Origin: Flavisolibacter sp.
GTDB taxonomy: Bacteria > Bacteroidota > Bacteroidia > Chitinophagales > Chitinophagaceae
Direction: 5' to 3'
DNA length: 5,957 bases
NCBI GenBank assembly: GCA_013695175.1
Contig: JACDAZ010000379.1
Coordinates: 1 to 5,957 of the forward strand
The notes under the pieces were generated by a model. That model ran no database searches and was not told the origin of the DNA. It saw nothing but the letters and a program-made list of their open reading frames with translations. The position numbers and the translations under genes were made by a program. Positions within the stretch are counted from its first letter, which is position 1. Each line of letters starts with the position of its first letter. Positions 1 through 5,900 of the stretch are shown in pieces.

Positions 1-225
1 AGATATTCATTCGTTGACATTGAAAGTCCGGATTATGTACAGGTAGCTAAAGGCTATAGAATAGAAGGAGCAAGCGTATCAGACAGAAATAATTTAAGAA
101 ATGCATTAACGTTGATGCTTGAACATAATGGTCCCTATTTATTAGAAGTAATGGTGGGAAAAGAAAATAATGTTTTTCCTATGGTGGCACAGGGTACCAG
201 TGTATGTGAGATCAGGTTGAAGTAA
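1..225 (+). CDS. ilvB: Acetolactate synthase large subunit, C-terminal fragment
   Basis: This is the 3' end of a gene that begins before the window; 74 codons are visible, read from base 1 to the TAA at 223-225. The large (catalytic) subunit uses thiamine diphosphate to condense pyruvate with pyruvate or 2-oxobutanoate, the first common step of valine and isoleucine synthesis, in the cytoplasm. The visible part is the end of the C-terminal TPP-binding domain. It has a PDYVQVAKGYRIEG stretch (residues 10-23), GPYLLEV (44-50) and the family's terminal signature VFPMVAQG (58-65), where most homologues read VFPMVAPG. The ThDP and metal-binding motifs lie upstream and cannot be checked. The next gene, the matching regulatory subunit, starts 13 bases downstream, which supports the call and an operon. 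A related TPP enzyme such as glyoxylate carboligase is unlikely given that neighbour. Confidence 0.93.
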   Translation, partial: RYSFVDIESPDYVQVAKGYRIEGASVSDRNNLRNALTLMLEHNGPYLLEVMVGKENNVFPMVAQGTSVCEIRLK

Positions 226-238
226 AAATAAATTTATA

Positions 239-826
239 ATGAAAGCGGAATATACCATATCAGTTTATACCGAAAATCAAATCGGATTATTGAACCGTAT
301 TGCTATTATTTTTTCAAGGAGAAAGATCAGTATTGACAGTATCAATTCATCTCCATCAGAAGCGGATGGTATTTATAGGTTTACTATTGTTATTTCCGAA
401 ACAGAAGAAGTAGTAAGAAAATTGGTAAGGCAAATAGAAAAACAGGTAGAAGTTTTAAAAGCTTATTTTAATACAGCTGATGAAATTGTATGGCAGGAGC
501 TGGCTTTATATAAAGTGCCGACAGATGAAATTGCAGAAAAAGTAAAAGTAGAAAGATTGTTGAGGGAGTTTGGTGCAAGGGCAGTAGTGATACGTAAAGA
601 TTATACCATTTTTGAAACAACTGGTCACCGTGAAGAGACAGATAAACTTGTTGAAGTATTAGAACCTTATGGATTAATTGAATTTGTGCGAAGTGCAAGG
701 GTGGCAATTATTAAGGACAGCAAAGGCTTTCACGAAAAATTGCGTGAATATGAACAACTGGCTCCCGGATTTCATTTAGTGGAAAATGAGTTTCTAGATA
801 AGCAGGACGAAGTATTTACAATGTAA
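239..826 (+). CDS. ilvN: Acetolactate synthase small (regulatory) subunit
   Basis: The 195-residue product is the regulatory partner of the acetolactate synthase catalytic subunit encoded just upstream; in this family it raises catalytic activity and carries feedback inhibition by valine. An N-terminal ACT domain spans about residues 4-78, with the typical start YTISVYTENQIGLLNR; N13 and G16 sit in the loop that forms the effector site in homologues. A second ALS-type C-terminal domain spans about 84-165 (WQELALYKV, then ERLLREFGARAVVIRKDYTIFETTG in several blocks). A charged tail of about 30 residues makes it longer than the roughly 160-residue enterobacterial IlvH. The ATG at 239 is placed by the ACT-domain start and follows an A/T-rich stretch without a Shine-Dalgarno sequence. 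Whether it is valine-sensitive cannot be read from sequence. The symbol ilvH would be equally valid. Confidence 0.95.
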   Translation: MKAEYTISVYTENQIGLLNRIAIIFSRRKISIDSINSSPSEADGIYRFTIVISETEEVVRKLVRQIEKQVEVLKAYFNTADEIVWQELALYKVPTDEIAEKVKVERLLREFGARAVVIRKDYTIFETTGHREETDKLVEVLEPYGLIEFVRSARVAIIKDSKGFHEKLREYEQLAPGFHLVENEFLDKQDEVFTM

Positions 827-869
827 TAAACAAAACAAAAACAATTATCTAAACAATTAAAAACATTTT
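827..869 (+). promoter_or_regulatory. A-rich leader before ilvC with a 12-base repeat
   Basis: This 43-base gap is almost entirely A/T and C. It contains AAACAATTA twice, at 839-847 and 851-859, a period of 12 bases. There is no Shine-Dalgarno sequence, no hairpin and no clear TAnnTTTG promoter. A-rich unstructured leaders commonly serve translation initiation in Bacteroidota, so the likely role is an initiation enhancer for ilvC within the operon mRNA. This role is inferred. Confidence 0.35.
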
Positions 870-1967
870 ATGGCAAAACTAAAATTTGGCGGCGTTGAAG
901 AAAATGTAGTGACAAGAGAAGAGTTTCCACTTTCAAAAGCACAGGAAGTATTAAGTGATGAAGTTGTAGCTATTATTGGTTATGGTGTGCAAGGGCCGGG
1001 ACAAGCTTTAAATCAACGGGATAATGGCATTAATGTAATTATTGGCCAAAGAAAAAATTCAAAGTCATGGGATAAGGCTGTTGCTGATGGTTTTGTACCC
1101 GGGAAAACATTATTTGAGATTGAAGAAGCGTTGGAGAAAGGCACCATTATTTGTTACCTGCTCAGCGATGCCGCACAAATTCAGTTGTGGCCCACAGTAA
1201 AAAATTATTTAACTCCTGGCAAAGCATTATATTTTTCTCATGGTTTTGGTATCACTTATAGGGATCAGTCGGGTATTGTGCCACCAGCAGATGTGGATGT
1301 TTTTTTAGTGGCACCAAAAGGGTCAGGAACTTCATTAAGAAGAATGTTTTTACAGGGTCGTGGATTGAACAGCAGTTATGCTATTTACCAGGATGCAACC
1401 GGACGAGCATTTGAAAGAGTGGTTGCACTGGGCATTGCCATAGGAAGCGGATATTTATTTGAAACAGATTTTAAAAAAGAAGTGTATTCAGATCTGACAG
1501 GTGAAAGAGGTACTCTCATGGGAGCTATACAAGGCATTTTTGCAGCACAATTTGAAGTGCTGCGATCAAAAGGTCATTCACCATCAGAAGCTTTTAATGA
1601 AACAGTGGAAGAACTCACTCAATCTTTAATGCCATTGGTTGCTGAAAATGGAATGGACTGGATGTATGCCAACTGTTCCACTACTGCACAACGCGGTGCA
1701 TTGGATTGGTGGAAACGTTTCAGAGATGCAACAGCACCTTTATTTAATGAATTATATGATAGTGTTGCGGCAGGCAAAGAAGCTGCACTTTCCATTGAAT
1801 CTAACAGCAAAACAGACTATAGAGAAAAACTGGAAGAAGAACTTAAAGAACTTCGTGAAAGTGAATTGTGGCAGGCAGGAAAAACGGTAAGAAGTTTAAG
1901 ACCTGAAAACCAAAAACAGGTATCAGCAACAAAAACAGTAACCAAAGAGGCAGAAGTATTGAATTAA
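870..1967 (+). CDS. ilvC: Ketol-acid reductoisomerase (NADP+), class I, fungal Ilv5-like
   Basis: The 365-residue enzyme converts 2-acetolactate and 2-aceto-2-hydroxybutanoate to the dihydroxy acids of the valine and isoleucine pathways, using NAD(P)H and Mg2+. The Rossmann motif GYGVQGPGQ is at 37-45 and the cofactor loop GQRKNSKSW at 59-67. The likely catalytic His is H124 in SHGF. The expected metal and substrate ligands are D208 and E212 (DLTGE), E244 and E248 (FNETVEE) and S270 (CSTTAQRG). One helical C-terminal domain makes it class I; the long E. coli enzyme has this domain duplicated. From memory it is closer to yeast mitochondrial Ilv5 than to typical bacterial class I enzymes: LLSDAAQ, LVAPKGSG, GHSPSEAFNETVEE and the ending LRPENQ are shared. 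About 17 residues follow LRPENQ. The R61, K62 and S64/S66 region suggests NADPH rather than NADH, which is inferred. All catalytic residues appear intact. Confidence 0.96.
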   Translation: MAKLKFGGVEENVVTREEFPLSKAQEVLSDEVVAIIGYGVQGPGQALNQRDNGINVIIGQRKNSKSWDKAVADGFVPGKTLFEIEEALEKGTIICYLLSDAAQIQLWPTVKNYLTPGKALYFSHGFGITYRDQSGIVPPADVDVFLVAPKGSGTSLRRMFLQGRGLNSSYAIYQDATGRAFERVVALGIAIGSGYLFETDFKKEVYSDLTGERGTLMGAIQGIFAAQFEVLRSKGHSPSEAFNETVEELTQSLMPLVAENGMDWMYANCSTTAQRGALDWWKRFRDATAPLFNELYDSVAAGKEAALSIESNSKTDYREKLEEELKELRESELWQAGKTVRSLRPENQKQVSATKTVTKEAEVLN

Positions 1968-1976
1968 AATTCGTTC

Positions 1977-3236
1977 ATGATTGCAACTTCAGTTATTAAC
2001 ACGGAAAAATTAAATTTTAACCAGGCAGTAGAGCGTTTAAAAAAGGTAGTTAAAAAAACTCCATTAGAATTCAACAAAAATTTGTCGGAGAAATATGATT
2101 GCCAGGTATTTTTAAAACGCGAAGATTTGCAAGTGGTGCGTTCTTACAAGATAAGGGGTGCCTATAATTTAATGAGCAGTTTACCTGCAGATAAATTGTC
2201 AAAAGGTGTTGTATGCGCCAGTGCCGGTAATCATGCGCAGGGTTTTGCGTATTCATGTAAACTATTAGGTGCAAGGGGTGTTGTTTTTATGCCTGTAATA
2301 ACCCCACAGCAAAAAGTACAACAAACAAAAATGTTTGGCGAAGATTTTATCGAGGTCAGGATGGTAGGGGATAATTTTGATGACTGTGCCTTTGCTGCAA
2401 AAGCATTTACACAACAACAAGGGATGACCTTTATTCCGCCGTTTGATGATGAAAAAATTATTGAAGGACAAGGAACAGTAGGTTTAGAAATTGCCAACGA
2501 ACTTTCGGATATAGATTATGTGCTTATTCCTGTTGGTGGTGGCGGACTGGCAGCCGGTGTTGGTAGTTTTTTTAATACTTTTTATCCGGCTACAAAAATA
2601 ATTGGGGTTGAACCTGAAGGTGCAGCTTCCATGAAGGCAGCATTGGAACATGGCGAACCTGTTACACTACCTGAGATAGATAAGTTTGTTGATGGGGCTT
2701 CTGTAAAAAGAGTTGGTGATATTACATTTAAGTATTGTAAAGAAATATTGCAGGAAATTATTATAGTCCCTTCCGGTAAAGTATGTTCTACCATTTTGAA
2801 GTTGTATAATGAAAATGCAATTGTTGTGGAACCGGCCGGCGCACTTTCTATTGCAGCACTTGATGCTGTTGCAGACCAGATAAAAGGCAAACGAGTAGTA
2901 TGTATTGTTAGTGGCAGTAATAATGATATTGACAGGATGCAGGAAATAAAAGAGCGTTCTTTACAATACGAAGGTTTAAAACATTATTTTTTAGTTCGCT
3001 TTGCACAACGACCGGGAGCTTTAAAACAATTTATCAATCATGTGCTTGGACCTACAGATGATATTACACGATTTGAATACATGCAAAAACACAATAAGGA
3101 AATGGGACCGGCGCTGGTAGGCATTGAACTACAGTCACGAGATGATTATGACAGCTTACTGAAAAACATGGAGTTTTATAATGTAAATTATGTTGAGCTG
3201 AATAAAGACTCCAATTTGTTTGAATACGTAATCTGA
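1977..3236 (+). CDS. ilvA: Threonine dehydratase (ammonia-lyase), short form with one ACT-like domain
   Basis: This 419-residue PLP enzyme deaminates L-threonine to 2-oxobutanoate, the committed step to isoleucine. The fold-type II catalytic domain covers about residues 15-325. K58 in RSYKIRGA is the expected Schiff-base lysine; SAGNHAQG (82-89) binds substrate, GGGG (187-190) binds the PLP phosphate, and SGSNND (312-317) is the late active-site loop. A single C-terminal ACT-like domain at about 333-419 begins GLKHYFLVRFAQRPGALKQF and contains LGPTDDITRFEY. That matches the short IlvA of Bacillus type, not the roughly 514-residue E. coli form with two such domains, so effector response may differ. 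The ATG lies 9 bases after the ilvC stop, giving tight operon linkage. Having the regulatory domain, and lying beside ilvBNC, argues for the biosynthetic enzyme over a catabolic TdcB-type dehydratase. No terminator-like hairpin follows the stop. Confidence 0.95.
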   Translation: MIATSVINTEKLNFNQAVERLKKVVKKTPLEFNKNLSEKYDCQVFLKREDLQVVRSYKIRGAYNLMSSLPADKLSKGVVCASAGNHAQGFAYSCKLLGARGVVFMPVITPQQKVQQTKMFGEDFIEVRMVGDNFDDCAFAAKAFTQQQGMTFIPPFDDEKIIEGQGTVGLEIANELSDIDYVLIPVGGGGLAAGVGSFFNTFYPATKIIGVEPEGAASMKAALEHGEPVTLPEIDKFVDGASVKRVGDITFKYCKEILQEIIIVPSGKVCSTILKLYNENAIVVEPAGALSIAALDAVADQIKGKRVVCIVSGSNNDIDRMQEIKERSLQYEGLKHYFLVRFAQRPGALKQFINHVLGPTDDITRFEYMQKHNKEMGPALVGIELQSRDDYDSLLKNMEFYNVNYVELNKDSNLFEYVI

Positions 3237-3241
3237 TTCCA

Positions 3242-3271
3242 CTGAATGTATCCAGCAGCAGTTTATCTTTG
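3242..3271 (+). promoter_or_regulatory. Putative Bacteroidota-type promoter for the methyltransferase gene
   Basis: TATCTTTG at 3264-3271 matches the Bacteroidota -7 consensus TAnnTTTG exactly. CTG at 3242-3244, one base off the -33 TTG, lies at the expected 19-base spacing. Transcription would begin near 3277, leaving a leader of only about 10 bases before the GTG at 3288. The placement inside the short gap after ilvA suggests the methyltransferase has its own promoter even if the ilv operon reads through. The motif is short, so chance is possible. Confidence 0.55.
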
Positions 3272-3287
3272 GCACTAAACACTTGCG

Positions 3288-4673
3288 GTGCCTGTTTTAC
3301 CTGAACATTTTTTACAATCTTTAAAAGATACACCGGGATTTGATCTGCATTCATTTCTGCAGGCACATGAGGTACCACAACAAACTCCATCTATTCGTAT
3401 AAATCCTGCGAAACAAGTTGATGTTTCACATTTTAAATCCAGGGCAGATTCTGTTCCATGGAGTTCACATGGATATTATTTATCCGGGCGTCCTTCCTAT
3501 ACTTTTGATCCTTTATTTCATGCAGGTTGTTATTATGTTCAGGAAGCTTCAAGTATGTTTCTTGAACAGGCATTAAAGCAAACTGTTGATCTTACTCAAT
3601 CAATTAAGGTTTTGGATTTATGTGCTGCACCGGGAGGCAAATCAACACATATTCAATCCCTAATTTCTGCTGATAGTATTCTGGTAAGTAATGAAGTCAT
3701 TAAAAAAAGAGCAGGTATCTTAAAACAAAACATTATCAAGTGGGGTGGTAATAATGTTATTGTTACAAATAATTATCCGCAGCATTTTGCACGTCTACAA
3801 GGTTTTTTTGATGTAATTGTTGTAGATGCACCTTGCAGCGGAAGCGGGTTGTTCAGAAAAGATACTGAAGCTATAAATGAATGGAGCCCGGAAAATGTAC
3901 AATTATGTTGCGGCAGGCAACAACGCATTCTTGCTGATATTATACCTTCTTTATCAGAAGGTGGTATATTAATTTATTCTACCTGCTCTTACTCAATCGA
4001 AGAAAATGAAGAAATTGCAGATTGGATAGCTAAAGAATTTGATTTACAATCTTTACAAATTAAAACAGAACGGGGCTGGGACATAGTAGAAACTGTTTCT
4101 GAAAAAGAACATTGTTTTGGTTACCGTTTTTATCCGGATAAAGTTAAAGGAGAAGGGTTTTTTCTTTCATGCTTTAGAAAAATTAAACCAGAACCAGAGA
4201 AGAAATATAAATCTTCAAAACCTGGTTTACTTTCAATCAAAGAAAAAGCTGTAATAAAGCCATGGATAAAAAATGTTGATGTTGATTTCATTAATCATGG
4301 AAATACAGTATTTGCTTTTCCATCTTCACAAATTCAACTTTTAACACAGGTGCAGTCGCATTTATACCTTCAATATGCTGGAACAACTATTGGTGAAATC
4401 ATCAGGGATAAGTTAATACCGGATCATGCTTTTGCTTTAAGTACTATTATAGCTCAAAATGTTTCATCTATTAATTTAAACTTTGAACAGGCAATTGAAT
4501 ATCTGCAAAAAAAAGATGTTGAAATAGAGGTAAAGCTGACGGGATGGCAGTTGGTAAGGTATAAAGACTTTAATTTAGGATGGATAAATGCTTTAGGTAA
4601 CCGCATTAACAATTATTATCCTAAAGAAATGCGTATTTTGAAACAGTATAATACTGGTTCTTTTGAGAAATAA
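3288..4673 (+). CDS. rsmF: RsmF-like rRNA cytosine-C5 methyltransferase (NOL1/NOP2/Sun family)
   Basis: The 461-residue product is a SAM-dependent RNA m5C methyltransferase; the closest named relative by architecture is RsmF (YebU), which methylates a cytosine of 16S rRNA in E. coli. An N-terminal RNA-binding region covers about 1-80 (LPEHFLQSL, then SIRINPAK at 35-42). The Rossmann catalytic domain covers about 80-298: QEASSM (85-90), the SAM loop LDLCAAPGGKST (109-120), motif IV DAPCSGSGLFRKD (180-192, C183) and motif VI YSTCSYS (230-236, C233). The two cysteines are the general-release and nucleophile pair of the family. A C-terminal RsmF/PUA-like domain at about 312-455 ends in GWINALGNRINNYYP. 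The start is GTG: the family-typical LPEHF comes right after it, and the next in-frame ATG is near residue 90, inside the conserved core. The exact rRNA target is not established by sequence, and RsmB-type specificity is less likely because of the C-terminal domain. Confidence 0.9.
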   Translation: MPVLPEHFLQSLKDTPGFDLHSFLQAHEVPQQTPSIRINPAKQVDVSHFKSRADSVPWSSHGYYLSGRPSYTFDPLFHAGCYYVQEASSMFLEQALKQTVDLTQSIKVLDLCAAPGGKSTHIQSLISADSILVSNEVIKKRAGILKQNIIKWGGNNVIVTNNYPQHFARLQGFFDVIVVDAPCSGSGLFRKDTEAINEWSPENVQLCCGRQQRILADIIPSLSEGGILIYSTCSYSIEENEEIADWIAKEFDLQSLQIKTERGWDIVETVSEKEHCFGYRFYPDKVKGEGFFLSCFRKIKPEPEKKYKSSKPGLLSIKEKAVIKPWIKNVDVDFINHGNTVFAFPSSQIQLLTQVQSHLYLQYAGTTIGEIIRDKLIPDHAFALSTIIAQNVSSINLNFEQAIEYLQKKDVEIEVKLTGWQLVRYKDFNLGWINALGNRINNYYPKEMRILKQYNTGSFEK

Positions 4674-4735
4674 TGTTCATATTTGTAATGCTAATCTATT
4701 TGGAATATGTCTTTCCTGCAGACATATTACTATGA
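4673..4735 (+). CDS. Possible 20-residue hydrophobic small ORF, overlapping the methyltransferase stop
   Basis: ATG at 4673-4675 shares its A with the TAA stop of the methyltransferase (TAATG). The frame runs 20 codons to TGA at 4733-4735, which itself overlaps the next ATG (ATGA at 4732-4735). The peptide starts MFIFVMLIYLEYVF and is mostly hydrophobic. A perfect inverted repeat lies inside it. No homologue is recognised and such short frames arise by chance, so this is listed because of its stop/start couplings, not as an established gene. It might act as a translated leader that carries ribosomes toward the LysM gene. Confidence 0.2.
   Translation: MFIFVMLIYLEYVFPADILL
4704..4728. repeat. 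Perfect 9-bp inverted repeat upstream of the LysM gene
   Basis: AATATGTCT at 4704-4712 is the exact reverse complement of AGACATATT at 4720-4728, with a 7-base loop TTCCTGC. The repeat ends 26 bases before the LysM start. No T-tract follows on the + strand, so it does not look like a standard intrinsic terminator. It could be an RNA hairpin between two cistrons or a DNA dyad bound by a dimeric regulator. The symmetry is plain in the sequence; either role is inference. Confidence 0.5.
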
Positions 4736-4758
4736 AAACTGAAATTATATCCATATGA
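4732..4758 (+). CDS. Possible 8-residue leader ORF overlapping the LysM start
   Basis: ATG at 4732-4734 opens a frame MKTEIISI that ends at TGA 4756-4758, overlapping the LysM gene ATG at 4755-4757 in the pattern ATGA. Its own ATG overlaps the stop of the preceding 20-codon frame in the same pattern. There is no Shine-Dalgarno sequence. It is too short to test by composition and may be chance; a coupling or leader role is inferred only from the overlaps. Confidence 0.15.
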   Translation: MKTEIISI

Positions 4759-5672
4759 AAAAGTTTTTTTTCGTTGCCATTCTTTTTTTATCCTCTTTTG
4801 CTGGTTATAGTCAATTAGAATTTTTAGTTCAAAACAGCGATAAAGGATTATACTTAAATCATACAGTTACCGCTAAGGAAACTCTTTATTCACTTGGAAG
4901 ACTTTATAATCTTCATCCGCGTGATATAGCAGCTTATAATAGTTTGGATATGAATAGCGGGTTGAACATTGGTCAATCAGTTCGCATTCCATTAAAAGAT
5001 AATTTTTCTCAGAGTTCAAATAAAGGTATCCCTGTTTATTATGTTGTTGGCGAAAAAGAGGGTTTATACAGAGTTAGTCAGAATAACAACAATGTATTAA
5101 TGGCAAACCTGCGCCAGTGGAACCGGCTGGCATCCGATAATTTATCTGTAGGGCAAAAATTAATTGTTGGTTATATTACAAATCCTGATGCATCAAATGT
5201 AGTTGCTGCAACACCTAAAAATGATCCGCCCCCGGTTGTTGAACAACCGAGACCCCGGCCGGCAGAAAATGCAAACCAAAGAACTCAGGAAACACAACCA
5301 ACTGCACGAGCTGTAAATACAGCTTCACAGCAAAGAGTAAATGATGCCAGCGGAGGATTTTTTAAGCCACAGTTTGAACAACAGGTACGTAGTAGTGATG
5401 GTGTAAAAGAACAATCAGGTATGTCTGGTATATTCAAAACATCAAGTGGATGGGAAGATGGTAAGTACTATGCCTTAATGGATGGAATAGAACCAGGCTC
5501 TATTGTAAGAATTATAAATCCGCTGAACAATAAAGCTGTTTATGCAAAAGTATTAGGTGCTATGACAGGCATTCGTCAAAATGCAGGTTTAGATATACGA
5601 ATTAGTAATGCAGCAGCAAATAGTTTAAATATTGCAGATACAGAGAAGTTTATAGTGAAAGTTCATTTTTAA
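4755..5672 (+). CDS. Secreted LysM-LysM protein with C-terminal RlpA-like double-psi beta-barrel
   Basis: The 305-residue protein begins with a signal peptide: KK, a hydrophobic core FFFVAILFLSSFAG, and a likely cleavage in GYS|Q near residue 19, so it should act in the periplasm or on the cell wall. LysM 1 spans about 34-80 (HTVTAKETLYSLGRLYNL, ending NIGQSVRIPL). A more divergent LysM 2 spans about 94-140 (YYVVGEKEGLYRVSQ, ending SVGQKLIVGY). A low-complexity Pro/Gln/Asn/Ala linker covers about 145-225. The C-terminal domain (about 230-304) has SGWEDGKYY, EPGSIVRIINPLNNKAVYAKVLG and IRISNAAANSL, which fits a double-psi beta-barrel related to RlpA. LysM domains usually bind peptidoglycan, so binding is the likely role. 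By eye the His and Asp needed for RlpA lytic activity are replaced (near M242 and G268), so enzyme activity is doubtful. The ATG at 4755 is set by the signal peptide. No specific gene name is recognised. Confidence 0.85.
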   Translation: MKKFFFVAILFLSSFAGYSQLEFLVQNSDKGLYLNHTVTAKETLYSLGRLYNLHPRDIAAYNSLDMNSGLNIGQSVRIPLKDNFSQSSNKGIPVYYVVGEKEGLYRVSQNNNNVLMANLRQWNRLASDNLSVGQKLIVGYITNPDASNVVAATPKNDPPPVVEQPRPRPAENANQRTQETQPTARAVNTASQQRVNDASGGFFKPQFEQQVRSSDGVKEQSGMSGIFKTSSGWEDGKYYALMDGIEPGSIVRIINPLNNKAVYAKVLGAMTGIRQNAGLDIRISNAAANSLNIADTEKFIVKVHF

Positions 5673-5682
5673 GATAGTTACA

Positions 5683-5741
5683 GGTTTAATGGTTAATTAA
5701 TTAATCAGGCAGTACTGATAAACCAGTAAACTAATAAACCA
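5683..5741. repeat. TTAA and ATAAACCA repeats after the LysM gene
   Basis: Right after the LysM stop lie three tandem TTAA units (5693-5704) and two copies of ATAAACCA (5718-5725 and 5734-5741), 16 bases apart. GGTTTA at 5683-5688 is inverted relative to TAAACC in both copies (5719-5724 and 5735-5740), so weak foldback is possible. It looks like degenerate low-complexity spacer DNA. No gene or promoter is seen in it. Confidence 0.4.
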
Positions 5742-5788
5742 ATATACTATTCAGTCTTTCTGTATCCTCTCAAAAAATATTCTTCTGC

Positions 5789-5807
5789 CTTCTTTTATGA
5801 AAAGAAG
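5789..5807. repeat. 8-bp inverted repeat with a 3-base loop
   Basis: CTTCTTTT at 5789-5796 pairs perfectly with AAAAGAAG at 5800-5807 around ATG. The stem is AT-rich and lacks a U-run on the + side. On the - strand a T-rich stretch (the complement of AAAAAATATT at 5772-5781) follows after a few bases, so a weak terminator for a gene arriving from the right is conceivable. Confidence in any function is low. Confidence 0.3.
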
Positions 5808-5849
5808 AAGTGAATGGAAGTTTCTAAATCACTATCTTGGCTGAGGCTA

Positions 5850-5900
5850 CTGTTGTTGGTGCAGCCACCGCACAAAAGCTATGCGGAACACCAACAATGG
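5850..5900. repeat. Nested stem-loop, possible structured RNA or repeat element
   Basis: TTGTTGGTG (5853-5861) pairs perfectly with CACCAACAA (5889-5897), extended by two G-U wobbles and a C-G pair to 5850/5900. Inside it, CCGCA (5868-5872) pairs with TGCGG (5882-5886) around a 9-base loop CAAAAGCTA. The two helices are separated by an asymmetric bulge of 6 bases against 2. The element is GC-richer than its surroundings. It could be a small structured RNA, a read-through barrier after the LysM gene, or a member of a dispersed palindromic repeat family. The pairing is seen directly; the role is unknown. Confidence 0.5.

Noticed and set aside
1639..1890. Plus-strand frame of 83 codons inside ilvC
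   Set aside because: It is an out-of-frame reading of the conserved KARI C-terminal domain, which contains catalytic residues in the true frame.
2582..2890. Antisense frame of 102 codons opposite ilvA, and other antisense frames at 468-707, 1619-1810, 2071-2274, 2231-2497 and 2265-2471
   Set aside because: They lie wholly inside well-recognised + strand genes, show no family motifs and have compositions expected of complementary frames.
3246..3278. 10-codon frame between ilvA and the methyltransferase gene
   Set aside because: It overlaps the putative promoter, does not abut either neighbouring gene and would lie upstream of the predicted transcript start.
3064..3390. Minus-strand frame of 108 codons spanning the ilvA end and the methyltransferase start
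   Set aside because: It overlaps two conserved genes and the putative promoter, and no domain is recognisable.
4683..4714. Possible promoter for the LysM gene (TTG at 4683-4685, or TCTATTTG at 4695-4702)
   Set aside because: TCTATTTG has one mismatch to TAnnTTTG and no -33 TTG at the right spacing. The TTG at 4683 has only a poor -7 partner. The evidence is too weak to annotate.
5797..5844. 15-codon frame starting MKRRSEWKF in the 3' spacer
   Set aside because: It is very short, its ATG is the loop of an inverted repeat, and nothing else supports translation.
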